Source: Avena insularis
Taxonomy: Eukaryota; Streptophyta; Magnoliopsida; Poales; Poaceae
Reading direction: 5' to 3'
Length of the DNA stretch: 64,000 nucleotides
Assembly (NCBI GenBank): GCA_023614405.1
Contig: CM042694.1
Span: 131,321,711 to 131,385,710, forward strand
Position numbers and translations under genes: made by a program. Below are positions 36,028 through 48,172 of the stretch, piece after piece. The notes beneath the pieces were generated by a model that saw nothing but the letters and a program-made list of their open reading frames with translations, was not told the origin of the DNA and did no database searches. Every line of letters begins with the position of its first letter. Position 1 is the stretch's first letter.

Positions 36028-36687
36028 TCAAGTATTCTCAAATGAAGAAGCATTAAGATCAATACCAGAAATATTTTCAACAAGACAAGGTATATCATCC
36101 AAATAATTTCTAGAGGATCCTCTCTCAATTCTCTTAGGTTCACTATTCTCATCAAAAGGGTTTGCAGGAACAATCCAATCAAGATTCTTTTCTATGGCAT
36201 CACGTATTGCTACTAGTTTGAAGGGTATTGGTATCTTAGGTTCCTCCCCATTAGGTTCGGTTTTGTTCATCTTTTCTTGCGTACCAACAACATCTACACA
36301 TGAGCCTAGCATATTGAAACATTCAAAGACTTTCCTAGCTTCCTTGGCAACATCAAAGAACTCCTTAAACAAAGTTTCTAAAATAAAATCCCTCTTTTCA
36401 GGGTCTTCAATTTCTTTAAGCTTAAGAAACATTACTTGCATTAAGGGGTTGAGGTTAACAAACCTAGCTTCCAACATGTGAATTAAAGAGGCTGCAGCAA
36501 TCTCATAGTTTGGAGCAAGTTCTGCAAGGGATCTATCCTCAGTATCCTCATGTTTACTAACATGACTTAAAATTCTTCAATATTATCTTTCCCAATTATA
36601 GAACCACTACCAATTGGAAGGTCTTTCAGGGTGAAAGTAGGGATCAACGTGGTGAACTAAGGAAGGGGTGACAACTAAAGGAGACAT
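36028..36687 (-). pseudogene. Non-gag accessory ORF of Athila-like element F
   Basis: An ATG at 36687 begins SPLVVTPSLVHHVDPYF; the frame is disturbed near 36620-36560 and then runs open for 150 codons (36477-36028) from LEARFVNLNPLMQVMFLKLK. It is rich in Glu/Lys and probably helical. Its last residues, NASSFENT, are the same as those of the gag-protease frame in element C (stop at 45487), although the bodies are unrelated by eye. No enzymatic motif is recognised. It occupies the gag-protease position between PBS and 3' region. Confidence 0.55.
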
Positions 36688-36895
36688 AATTTTTGTGTGT
36701 TTTTGAAATAAGAAAACAAAGTAGTAGAACTAATTTTTTTGTGTTTTTGAAATAAGAAAGCAAACTAGTAAAACTAATTTTTTTGTGTTTTTGATAACAA
36801 AACAAGCAAACAAAGCAAAAAGAAACTAAGCAAAACAAAAATAACAAAGTAAAGAGCTTGGTTATGAGGGACTCCCCTTGTGAAGATGTCCTTGA

Positions 36896-36987
36896 CTCCC
36901 CGGCAACGGCGCCAGAAAAATGTACTTTTGATGGCGTGTGGTTGACGTGGGAGTTTCTTCTTCTTCGATTCCCCGGCAACGGCGCCA
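36896..36987 (-). other. Duplicated tRNA-Asp-type primer binding sites of element F
   Basis: TGGCGCCGTTGCCGGGGA reads on the minus strand from 36987 and a second equal copy reads from 36913. A decayed TGGGCGCCATAC copy lies inside the LTR near 37017. Each is preceded by TTTTTC or TTTTC. Confidence 0.8.
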
Positions 36988-36997
36988 GAAAAATGCT

Positions 36998-38584
36998 TGA
37001 TGGCTTTGTGTATGGCGCCCAGAAAAGTGCCGGTGCGGTGTTGATGTAGAGCTCGTTGGGAACCCCAAGAGGAAGGTATGATGAGCACAGGAGCAAGTTT
37101 TCCTCAGTTATGAAACCAAGGTTTAATCGAACCAGTAGGAGCAAGGAAACACCCCAAAGGTGTTACTAGCTGAGCTTTGGTATGACACGGTGCTAGTAGC
37201 AACATGGAGACCTGCACAACACAACCACAGAACTTTGTCCCCAACTTGCGATGAGGTTGTCAATCTCACTGTGTTTTGCGGAAAACAAAGGATTAAACGT
37301 ATCGAATGGAAATAAGTAATAGTTTGCAGAAAGTAAACACAAAGCAGAAACAATTTATAGATTGTATGTAAAAGACAAGGACCAGAATCCATAGTTCACT
37401 AGAGGTGGCTCTCCTTAGATAGATAACATGCTGGGTGAACAAATTACAGCGGGGCAATTGACAAACACCGAGAAAGCAATACATGCATATACTAATCATC
37501 TTGACTCCTTTGAAACTTGATTAGGTATTACAACATTATACATAGACCGCCATCCAACTGCATCTATGAATAATAATCCACCCTCAGGTTATCATCCAAC
37601 CCCTCCAAGATTAAGTTGCAAGCAATGATTATTGCTTTACGAATCTGTGTAATGTAAACAATACGATTGTTCTATGAACAAAGGATTGTTGTTTTCCCCC
37701 TAGTAGCAACAGCACATCTAGTACCTTAGAGATTTCTGTCACTTCCCCAGATTACCAGAGGCATGAACCCACTATCGAGCATAAATACCAACTCTTGGAG
37801 TTGCTAGCATCTACTTGGCCAAGATAGCTACTAACAACGGAAAGCATGCAAGATCACAAATAACAAAGACATGATAGAATCAATAATCAATCTGAAATAG
37901 CATCTCAATATCCATCGGATCCCCGCAAACACAACATGCAGAATTACAAATAGATGATCTTGATCATGAACGGAGCTCACAAGATCTAGACATGAAAGCA
38001 CAAAGGAGGAGAACCAGCCATCTAGCTACTACATGGATCCGTAGTCCAATGATGAACTACTCACGCATCACACCGGAGGCTTGCATGGTGATCAAGAAGG
38101 CCTCCAGGGTGAATTCCCCTCTCAGGTGCCAGAAGAGCTTCAGCCCTCCCGATCTAGGGATGGAGATGACGGCTATAGACTCTTTCGTGGATTTTGATCG
38201 TACTTAGGGTTTACGCCTCGAGGGCAATATATAGTGGGGGAGGCCGAGGGTGCCGGAGTGGCCACACCACCTCTGGCTGCCAGTTCGCCGCTGGCCAGGT
38301 GTGGTGGCCCCCTGGCCCCTCTCCGTCTCGTATTCTAGCACTTGATGACATCCGGAAAAATAGGCACTTTGGCTTTTGTCCCGTCCAATTCCGAGAATAT
38401 TCATTTTCTGACTTTCCTGGAACCAAAAATAGCATAAAACAGCGTAATTGCACCTGTGGCTCTTGTTAATAGGTTAGTCCAAGAAATCATAAGAAAAGTA
38501 CTCCAAAGTTGGAACAAAACACAAGAAAGTGGATAAAACCAAGCATGGAACATCAAAAATTATAGATACATTTGCAATGTATCA
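36998..38584 (-). repeat. 5' LTR of element F
   Basis: This 1587-bp LTR begins TGATACATTGCAAATG (38584) and ends AAGCCATCA (36998) on the minus strand. It is alignable end to end with the LTRs of element C. A TATATATTGCC-like promoter equivalent lies near 38230. Confidence 0.85.
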
Positions 38585-40016
38585 ATGGCACTGAGCCTTT
38601 CCTCAAATGAGGGAAGGACCGACTTGTCTCGGACGAGGAGGAGCCGGATTAGGAAATGTTCCTGCCCACCCCGAACGCAACCAAGCGACCCTCTGGTAAC
38701 TTCTCTTCCTTAAGGAATTGGCCTGACGATGAAGATGATTCCGACGTTGAGGTGATGGAGGCATTTGACGCGGTACCCATTTCTTACGCATTTCTGGCTT
38801 CAGCTAACCCGGCTGGGCAGATCCATGAAGATCTGCCTCTTGCTATGGGTGAGCCGATCCCAGCCGTGTCCAAGAAAAGGGGTGCCACCTCAGCTGCTTC
38901 TTTCAGGCCTCCCAAGACAACCAAAAGGCAGAAGAAGTCCGCTGACAAAGTCACCACCAAGCCTCCGACTAAGACCATAGTCCAGAGAGCTCGAAAGCCC
39001 AAGGAGCCTTTGACTTCTGACGAGTAAGTCATTTTTCTCTTTGTCTAGTTCTCTGCTTCATGTTTTTTTATCTATATGCCTTTCTTTTGTTATAACTTGT
39101 TATTCATCGTTTGATTCGGCAGGGCTGTGGTGGAGGTTCCCTAGAGCGGTTCCAGCATCGCTTCGCCCCTCCGGCATACCCCATCTCCCCCTCGTGGTGA
39201 CAACACACACCCACTGAGCCCAATTCATGAGGGTTCCGTGGCTGCTCCGGGTCATAGCCCACCTCGTCCAGAGGAGGGCAACCTCGGAGCAGGGGGAAGT
39301 GGCACGGCCGAGGCAGCGGATGCTCCCAGCTCCTCATCGGTTCATCCACAACCCATCACCACCGAGGTACCAACAGCAGCAGCAGCACCAAGACCAAAGA
39401 TCAACTCCTTCTGCCTCATCCGAGTCTTCGAAGACTCGGCGAGGAGACTCTGCTAGCACCAAAGCAGCACCCAAGTCCAAATCAGCGGCTCAAGCTTCTG
39501 CCTCCCAACAGCAACCCAAGGCCAAGAAAGGTTCTGGGCCACCAAGGCAGCATCTATCGAAGTTGGACAGACGCCAAGGCCCATGCGCCAAGAAAGATGC
39601 CCCACCGGATTAGCTGGCAAACAACTTGCATTGCACACCAGCCCTGCTGCCGCCCAAGTTGTGAGGAAGGAGGCCCACGCCAAGGGCTTGGTTGTGCCCC
39701 ACATGCTCAGTGGAGAGATTTATCCCCCGGCTCTAATCGAATACGTCAATAATTGGAATAGAGCGGAGTTCGTCAACCCCAACGACGATCTCCTGGAGAA
39801 GTTTGGGCCTACCAAATTTAGCGCACAAATGAATACAGCAGCCAAGGCTATCAATCTTGCTGGCCGGATCATGGAGGTACGCTACTTTGTCTTTTCTTTA
39901 ACATGCACAAGTGGTTAGAGATATATCCATTAGTCCTCGAGCCTCCGGGGGAGTAACTTGTTACTCGGACGGATGCTCCTTAGAGAACTAGCATAGCTCC
40001 TTAGTAGCTTTGAATA

Positions 40017-40435
40017 TGCACACACCTAGAGCCGGGTTAAGTTCCCCTTGGCCTGGATTTTGTACACATCGAATATGCACACACCTAGAGCCGAGTTAAG
40101 TTCCACTTGGCCCGGATCTTGTACACTTCGAATATGCACACACCTAGAGCCGAGTTAAGTTCCACTTGGCCCGGATTTTGTACACTTCGAACATGTACAC
40201 ACCTAGAGCCAGGTTAAGTTCCACTTGGCCCGGATCTTGTACACTTCGAATTTGCACACACCTAGAGTCGTTAAGTTCCACTTGGCCCGGATTTTGTACA
40301 CTTCCAATATGCACACACCTAGAGCCAGGTTAAGTTCCACTTGGCCCGGATCTTGTATACTTCGAATATGCACACACCTAGAGCCAGGTTAAGTTCCACT
40401 TGGGCCGGATTTTATACACTTCGAATATGCATATA
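40017..40435. repeat. 59-bp minisatellite, seven copies
   Basis: The unit contains CACACCTAGAGCC, GTTAAGTTCCACTTGGCCCG and TTGTACACTTCGAATATG. Unit starts (CCTAGAG) are at 40025, 40084, 40143, 40202, 40261, 40318 and 40377, so the period is 59 bp with one shorter unit. It lies wholly in the large intron of the antisense gene of element D. Confidence 0.92.
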
Positions 40436-41680
40436 ACTAAGCCACCCTTGCTTTTTTCAGGTCACTACCAATCGCCGGAGCACTGAGTTTCAGTGCCGCT
40501 TGGACACACACAAGGCGCTGCGCTCAAAACATGCTACACTTCTCGCTGAGTTCGAGAAAAGGGGTAAGTTTTCACTTTCAATTTTTCCCGTCTTTCTGAG
40601 TCTTTTCTCGCCGAACAAATCTTTCATTCAAATTGCGCAACTAAAGTGGAGGCCGAAAACAAAATCATGAGAAAAAACTTGGCCGAGATAAAAGGTAATT
40701 CGCTTTGATTACTCAATTTTCGTGCTCTCTCTCCTTTCTCCTGAGCTCGGCAGATATTCATACCTCGGCTCTGTCGGGTCAACAAACTGTTGCAGCATCC
40801 CTTGAAGATTGTGTGCCCGTGCCTGATATGATGCTGCATTTTCTCGAACAAGCAGGGCAACATCAGGCCGAGCTCAAGAAGAAGGACGACGAACTTGCCA
40901 AACTCCAAGCCAAGGATGATGAAATTGCCAAGCTCAAGGCTGAAATGAAAAAACTTAAAGAGCTCCACAAGGTTGAAATGGACAAGGCTGGCCAGGACTT
41001 CACCGAGGAACGAGAACGCCTTAACCTCCAACTTGCAAAGGATCAAGAACCACTGAATGAGGCCGACGTCAAGCTTGACCTGGCAAATGTTGAACTTGAG
41101 AAGCTCCGGAAGAGGCGTGATAATTGCACCAAAGAGCTGACTTGAATCCACAGCCATATTTCCTGTAAACTCTTTTCCCTCAGCCGACATGTATCTTTCC
41201 AGGTTAAATTCTTTTACTTATTTTACTTTTTCTGTCTCCAGACAAATTCCCAGAGGGCGATGCCATTGCGTCTACTGCCGTTGCCAAGTTCCGCCAGCAG
41301 AGGGGTACTCCAACTAGTCATGGCTCTGAACCCATTCCTTTTGACATGGAGGATCTGATAGTCAGCTTATCCTCCCGAGTTGAAATTATGAAGAACTATG
41401 GTTCGGGTCTCCTGTATTCAGCCGCCCGGATCTTTCGTGCCCTTTGGCCTGGTGAGGATGTTTCGGAGGGATCCACTGCTCTGATTAACAAGCTGATGGA
41501 TTGCGAGACCCAACTCGACCTCTGGAGGGAATCCACCGCTTGCGCTGGAGCTGATACTGTCCTCCACTTTGTTCTCACATGGTATGAAAAACTAAATCTG
41601 AAGCTTCTCGAGCGCTTGCGCACCGGATCAAGGTGGTCAAATGATCCAGATTGGATAGCCCAGTGCAAGGCTTGCGCCCA

Positions 41681-43287
41681 TGATACATTGCAAATGTATC
41701 TATAATTTTTGATGTTCCATGCTTGGTTTTATCCACTTTCTTGTGTTTTGTTCCAACTTTGGAGTACTTTTCATATGATTTCTTGGACTAACCTATTAAC
41801 AAAGAGCCACAGTGTCAGCTGCCTGTTTTCTGCTGTTTTTGGTTCCAAGAAAGTCAGAAAATGAATATTCTCGGAATTGGACGGGACAAAATCCAAAGTG
41901 CCTATTTTTCCGGAAGGGATCAAGTGCCAGAATATGAGATGGAGAGGGGCCAGGGAGACACCACACCACCTGGCCATGCAGCCAGGCCTAGCCCGTGCCA
42001 GGGGGTGGTGTGGCCTCTCCCGGCACCCCCTCGGCCTCTCCTTCCGCCTATATATTGCCCTCGGGACGAAAACCCTAAGTACCCGATCAAAAATCCACGA
42101 AGAGTCTCAGAGTCCGTCATCTCCATCCCTAGATCGGGAGGGATCTGAGCTCTTCCCAAGACTCACGGAGAGGGAATTCACCCCGAGGCCTTCTTCATCA
42201 CCATGCAAGCCCTGTGATGCGTGAGTAGTTCATCCTTGACTACGGATCCATGTAGTAGCTAGATGGATGGTTTCTCCTCCTTTGTGCTTTCATGTTTAGA
42301 TCTTGTGAGCTCCGCTCATGATCAAGATCATCTTTTGTAATTCATACATGTTGTGTTTATGGGATCCGATGGATATTGAGATGCTATTTCAGATTGATTA
42401 TTGATTCTATCATGTCTTTGTTATTTGAGATCTTGCATGCTTTCCATTGTTAGTAGCTATCTTGGCCAAGTAGATGATAGCAACTCCAAGAGTTAGTATT
42501 TATGCTCGATAGTGGGTTCATGCCTCGTAACTGGGAAGTGATGTAAATCTCTAAGGTACTAGATGTGTTGTTGCTGCTAGGGAGAAAACAACAATCCTTT
42601 GTTCATAGAACAATCGTATTGTTTATTTTACACGCAGTTCAGAAGCAATAATCTGTTTGCAACTTAATCGAGGGGTTCGGATGATAACCTGAAGGTGGAT
42701 TATTAGTCATAGATGCAGTTGGATGGCGGTTTATGTATTATGTTGTAATTCCCAATCAAGTCTCAAAGGAGTCAAGATGATTAATATATGCATGTATTGC
42801 TTTCTCGGTGTTTGTCAATTGCCCCGCTGTAATTTGTTCACCCAGCATGTTATCTATCTAAGGAGAGCCACCTCTAGTGAACTATGGATTCCGGTCCTTG
42901 TCTTTTACATACAATCTATAAACTGTTTCTGCTTTGTGTTTACTTTCTGCAAACTATTACTTCTTTCCATTCAATACGTTTAATCCTTTGTTTTACGCAA
43001 AACACGGTGAGATTGACAACCTCATCGCAAGTTGGGGACAAAGTTCTGTGGTTGTGTTGTGCAGGTCTCCACGTTGCTACTAGCACCGGTAGTGCGCCCT
43101 GCCAAGGCTCAGCTAGTTACACTTTTGGGGTGTTTCCTTGCTCCTACTGGTTCGATTAAACCTTGGTTTCATAACTGAGGGAAACTTGCTGCTGTGCTCA
43201 TCATACCTTCCTCTTGGGGTTCCCAACGAGCTCTACATCAACCACGAACCATCAACATTTTTCTGGGCGCCGTGCATTGAGCCATCA
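41681..43287 (+). repeat. 5' LTR of element C
   Basis: 1607 bp, starts TGATACATTGC and ends GAGCCATCA. A TATATATTGCC promoter candidate lies near 42048. Near its end is a PBS-like string TCTGGGCGCCGTGC (about 43261-43274), so a decayed primer site lies inside the LTR. Confidence 0.9.
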
Positions 43288-43297
43288 AGCATTTTTC

Positions 43298-43383
43298 TGG
43301 CGCCGTTGCCGGGGAACGAAGAAGAAGAAACTCCCATGTCAACTACACGCCATTAAAGATTTTTCTGGCGCCGTTGCCGGGGA
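43298..43383 (+). other. Two tandem tRNA-Asp-type primer binding sites of element C
   Basis: TGGCGCCGTTGCCGGGGA occurs at 43298-43315 and again at 43366-43383, 68 bp apart, each after ATTTTTC or GATTTTTC. The first is 10 bases from the LTR end and is the likely functional site. Confidence 0.88.
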
Positions 43384-43546
43384 GTCAAGGCCATCTTCAC
43401 AAGGGGAGTCCCTCATAACCAATCTCTTTACTTTGTTGTTTTTGTTTTGCTTAGTTTTCTTTTTGCTTTGTTTGCTTGTTTTGTTATTCAAAAACACACA
43501 AAAATTAGTTTTACTAGTTTGCTTTCTTATTTGAAAATCCAAAAAA

Positions 43547-45487
43547 ATGACTACTCTTGAAAACACTAAGTTGTGTGACTTCACTAGCACCAACAACAAT
43601 GATTTTATGAGCACACCTATTGCTCCACTTGTGGCTGAAATTACTTTCTTTGAGATAAAACCTGCTTTGCTCAATCTTGTTATGAGAGAACAATTTTCTG
43701 GTATTGGTAATGAAGATGCTGCTTCCCATCTATATAACTTTGTTGAACTTTGTGAGATGCAAAAGCATAGGGATATAGATGGTGATATTATTAAGCTGAA
43801 ATTGTTTCCTTTCTCTTTAAGAGGAAAAGCTAAAGAGTGGTTGAATTCCTTAACTAGGAATAGTATTGATTCTTGGACTAAGTGCAAAGATGCTTTTATT
43901 GGAAAATACTATCCTTCTGCTAAGATTATATCCATGAGAAGTGAAATAATGAAGTTTAAACAACTTGATGATGAGCATGTTGCTCAAGCTTGGGAAAGAA
44001 TGAAATCTTTGGTAAAGAATTGTCCCACTCATGGAGTGATTGCTTGGATGATCATCCAAACTTTTCATGCAGGATTGAACTATTCTTTAAGGAACCTATT
44101 GGATTCTGCTGCTGGAGGTACCTTTATGACCATCACTTTGGGTGCTGCAACAAAACTTCTAGACAATATGATGGTTAATTATTCTGAATGGCATATTGAG
44201 AGAGCTTCACAAGGTAAGAAGGTAAATTCTGTTGAAGAAACCTCCTCCTTGAGTGATAAGATTGATATTATTATGTCTATGCTTGTTAATGGGAAAGCCC
44301 ATATTGATCCAAATAATGTTCCTTTAGCCTCTTTGGTTGCTCAAGAAGAGCAAGTTGATGTGAACTTCATAAGAAATAACAACTTTGGCAAAAATGCTTA
44401 TGGTAATAATGCTTATAGGAACAATTTTGGTAACAACAATTATAAGCCATATCCTCCCAACAATGGTAATGCTTATGGAAATTCTTACAACAATAATAAG
44501 ATTGCTCCCTCTGAACTTGAAGTTATGCTTAAAGAGTTTATTAGTAAACAAACTGCTTTCAATAAAACTATTGAGGAAAAACTCTCTAATGCTGAAAGAA
44601 ATATAGCATCTTTAGCTGAAGCTCAATCTTCTTTGAATAAAATGGCTACTAAACCTGAAACTAATGAGAATCCCTTTGCAGCCACTAATGTTATACAAGT
44701 AAGAATTGATGAAAATGTTTGACTATTAGCTGAATTACATGCTAAGTGGGAAAGAGAAGATGAAATTGCTAGAAACATTAGTGTTTCTACTATTACCACC
44801 ACTAGTGTTGAGGCTAGCAATAGTTCTACTACTTTAGATGATAAATTTGATTTTGATCTTGATGGTTGCAACATCTCTGAAGTTATTAAGTTCCTACAAA
44901 AGCTTGCTAAAAGTCCTAATGCTAGTGCTATGAACATGGCCTTTACAAAACACATTACTGATGCTCTCATAAAGATTAAAGAAGAAAAGATGAAACATAA
45001 AGCTTCTATTCCTATAAAACAAGAAGATGGTTGGGAACCCATCATTAATATGAAAGTGAATGACTTTGATTTCAAAGCTTTGTGTGATCTTGATAGTAGT
45101 GTTTCTATTATGCCTAGAAGGATTTATGATATGCTTGATTTGCCTCCTCTTGAAGATTGTTATTTGAATGTCCCACTTGATGATAATGATAAAAAGAAAC
45201 TCATGGGGAGTCTTAATGATGTTCTTATTATGGTTAATGATTCCTATGTCCCTGTTGATTTCTATGTTTTGGATGTTGAATACAATGCTTCTTGTCCTAT
45301 TACTTTGGGAAGACCTTTTCTTAAAACTGTTGGTGCCATCATTGATATGAAAGAAGGCACCATTAAATATCAACTCCCACTCAAGAAAGGTATAGAACAC
45401 TTCCATAAAAAGAGAGAAAAGATTTCTTTTGCTTCTCCTATGAAAACAAAATTTGGTCTTAATGCTTCTTCATTTGAGAATACTTGA
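43547..45487 (+). pseudogene. Athila-type gag-protease, one internal stop
   Basis: A single frame of 646 codons is broken only by TGA at 44720-44722, where an Arg codon CGA is expected by one transition. The N-terminal 180 residues hold the retrotransposon gag fold (LKLFPFSLRGKAKEWLNSL; FIGKYYPSAKI). A low-complexity Asn/Tyr/Gly region follows (about 270-330). The C-terminal part is an aspartic protease (ALCDLDSSVSIMP near 45085, where the usual D-L-G is D-L-D; ITLGRPFLKTVGAIIDM near 45300). The end is NASSFENT. Gag would form particles and the protease would cut it; the active-site change suggests inactivity. Confidence 0.88.
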
Positions 45488-48172
45488 TCCTTTTTCTTGC
45501 TTCTTATGCCTAACTTAAAGGCGTTAAAGAAAAGTACTTATTGGGAGATAACCCAAAAGTTTTAGATGAGTCTTGGAAGTTATTACCTCTGTAATAACCT
45601 CTCATTATCATTTTTATTTGCTTTTTGTGCCAAGAGTAACCTCTAATGAGAGTGAAGTAATGATTGGGAAAGTTGCTGTCCCGAAACAGATTTTTGTGCT
45701 TCACCGTAAAACTTCCTGAGAGAGCTATGTATGTCGGATTGATCTGTAATTTTTTTTGCTTCTGCCCCAGGTGGTTATATAACTTTCGTTAGTTCAACAC
45801 TTTTTGATTTGAGCAACAGAAGGTCTTCTAAAAAATTCGTCTTTACCTGCTGGTCTGTTTTAACACATTTCTGCCATTTTCTGCATTTGCTTCTTGTTGG
45901 TTCCTTCTTGAGTTCTTTTGGGGAATTGAGCTTTTTGAGGGAAGTGCTACAGTAGCTAGTGTTCTAATGGAAGTTTATTTGGTGTTAAACCTGAACCTTA
46001 AGACTTATTTATCTTAAGTGCACTAATGTTGCTAATGAGATTGTGTGAAGGGGAATTTTCAGGTGTATGGAAGGAATGAGTAATGAGATGAAGGATGGAC
46101 TAAAGCTCAAGCTTGGGGATGCCACGTGTGTAACCCCAAGAAATATCCAAGAAGTACAAGCATCAAAGCTTGGGGATGCTAGGCATCCCCTTCTTCATCA
46201 ATAAAAATTCCAGGTTTCTTCCAAACGCTTCATTTTTATTGTTTCATGCACAGTTGTGTTGTTCTTGGAGCGTCTTCTTTTTCATTTTCGTTTTGGTTTT
46301 TAGTTTGCTTGATTTGCTTAGTTTTCTGAATAAGTTGGTTGGACCCCCTCTTTCATACATTGGTTTGCAAATAGTTTGGTTTGGTTTGGAAAAGAGTAGG
46401 AAAGTTCATGCTTATGTGGTAAAAAGAGCTCTTTTTTAACTGTGGCTATGCTTTGTCATGCCATGCTTGATATTGTTTTGGCTTTAGGCTTAGTATCCTT
46501 TGCTGTAGCATGACTTGTTGTAAACAATTGAGATTGCTTAATGTGCCTTGGATGAATCATGCGTTGTTTTAGCATATTAAAGCATAGTATAGTGGTATTC
46601 TCCTTTGATGCTTTATTTGGGTTGACTTGGCACATGCTCACACCATGTTATGACTGTCACAAGTCACCATAGCCTTTATGATCCTTTAGTTTTCAACTTG
46701 TAGTATCACTTTATGCTTTGATCAATGATGTTTTGTCGCTCTGCATGATTATGGCCATTATTGCTCTCTTAGTTTGTCGCTCCCAGTCTTTTGCTAGCCT
46801 CCACAACAAAGTATGAGTTCCACTCATGCATACAACTCGCTAAACCAAGTTATTCCAAAGAGTCCACCATACCTACCTACTAGCTTATGCTATTCCAAGT
46901 ATATTCATGCTTTTGTTTACTTTCCACTTGTTATGAGAAAACTAGTGATTAAAGCTCTCACGAACTTGATGGCACACTTTACTTTTTGCCTCTAATAAAC
47001 TTGAACCATTGGGTCCTTCTTTGTTGCGTATATGCTTGCGCTTTATAAGTTAAAATTAGCAGAACCATGTACCATGGGGAACGCTTTCAACATTGCACTT
47101 GTACTTTGTACCCCGTTGATATCATGTTCTTTTGCTTACGGATCCCGGCGGTGTGAAATAAAAGTGGAACTTGTAAGATCATGGAGTTTGTATGTGTGTT
47201 AGAGAAACGCCTGGGCCGCTAGCCTAAGCCATGCCTAATCATGGTGGAAACTTGCAGCATCACCATAATGAGCACTCTCTGAAGCATCCTCAATAAAACC
47301 TATGCAAATAGCAAATAAAAAGATCGCTAAGATGCTCATTGTCTGCTTGCCTTGTCATTTTGATTATGGGAAAGCTCCCGTATCATGTGCAAGGGGTACC
47401 TCGTTGGCGGTTCTTACTGATACACATGTACTTACAATGACAAGAGCTTACTCGTGACTGAAGTTGAGTAGCATGAGGATCGGTCTTCGTAAGTAAGGGG
47501 CATGAGATTTTGGTTTATAACTTGTCAAGCATATCCTCTTAGTTGTGTCACTTTAACCTTAATCACTTCAAGATGCTTATGATAGGGGCAATGAGAGCTG
47601 AAAACTACAAGTACCATAATTTTTGGAAGCTCTTTATGAGACTTGAATCCCTACTTCCTTTTACAAAAGGCCTTTCTTCCACCATTATATTGAGTCTCCA
47701 CCTTCTATCTTTATGCACCTACTTTGAGAGCATGGTGGCCATTCTTAGTTCTATGTGCATTGTCGCAAGACTAGTTGATTGATGCATAACTTGTTATTGC
47801 TTGTTTTAAACTATTGTATCTAGTCACTCTTATGAACTTTGAAGGTGTCCTATGCATTTATATTTGCTACTCTATTGAGGGACAAGCCGAATGCTATTAT
47901 GCTATGTTTTCTTATGTGAAACAAACAAACGTCTTGCAAAGTATTGTTATTTAAGAATCTTTTGTTTGTGCCTTTTCATGTTGCATCATAGTTTCTTTGC
48001 TTATTGCTAGAACTTTGTCTTTCATGTTATGATTGAAGTACTATGATCCCAACTTTGAATGTTTTGCAAATACTTTGATCAAGTCTTTGATGGTGCATGT
48101 CACCTCAAAAATTATTCTTTCTTTTTATCACTTACCTACTCGAGGACGAGCAGGAGTTAAGCTTGGGGATGT
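45488..48172 (+). other. Non-coding 3' internal region of element C
   Basis: No frame over 90 codons looks coding. 45500-46050 is the source family of the palindrome arms at 34793-36010. 46183-48172 matches 23244-21207 in reverse. It ends AAGCTTGGGGATGT, the polypurine tract, just before the 3' LTR. It occupies the place where an autonomous element would have RT and integrase. Confidence 0.75.

Larger units (their letters stand above)
35454..38584 (-). mobile_element. 5' part of Athila-like element F (right piece)
   Basis: On the minus strand: LTR 38584-36998, PBS 36987-36970 with a second PBS copy at 36913-36896, a non-gag ORF (36687-36028), then 3' internal sequence to 35454. Content after the ORF is collinear with element C. 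The right flank at 38585 is element D. The rest of F is best explained by 23244-20772, with elements E and A between. Confidence 0.78.

Noticed and set aside
36896..36987. tRNA-Asp gene fragment
   Set aside because: The 18-bp match is the retroelement primer binding site next to an LTR; the rest of a tRNA is absent.
31661..38584. A single palindromic element flanked by its own target duplication
   Set aside because: Flanking 5-mers CTTAT and ATGGC do not match and the neighbours differ (Copia E on the left, Gypsy D on the right), so two separate elements joined by deletion fits better.
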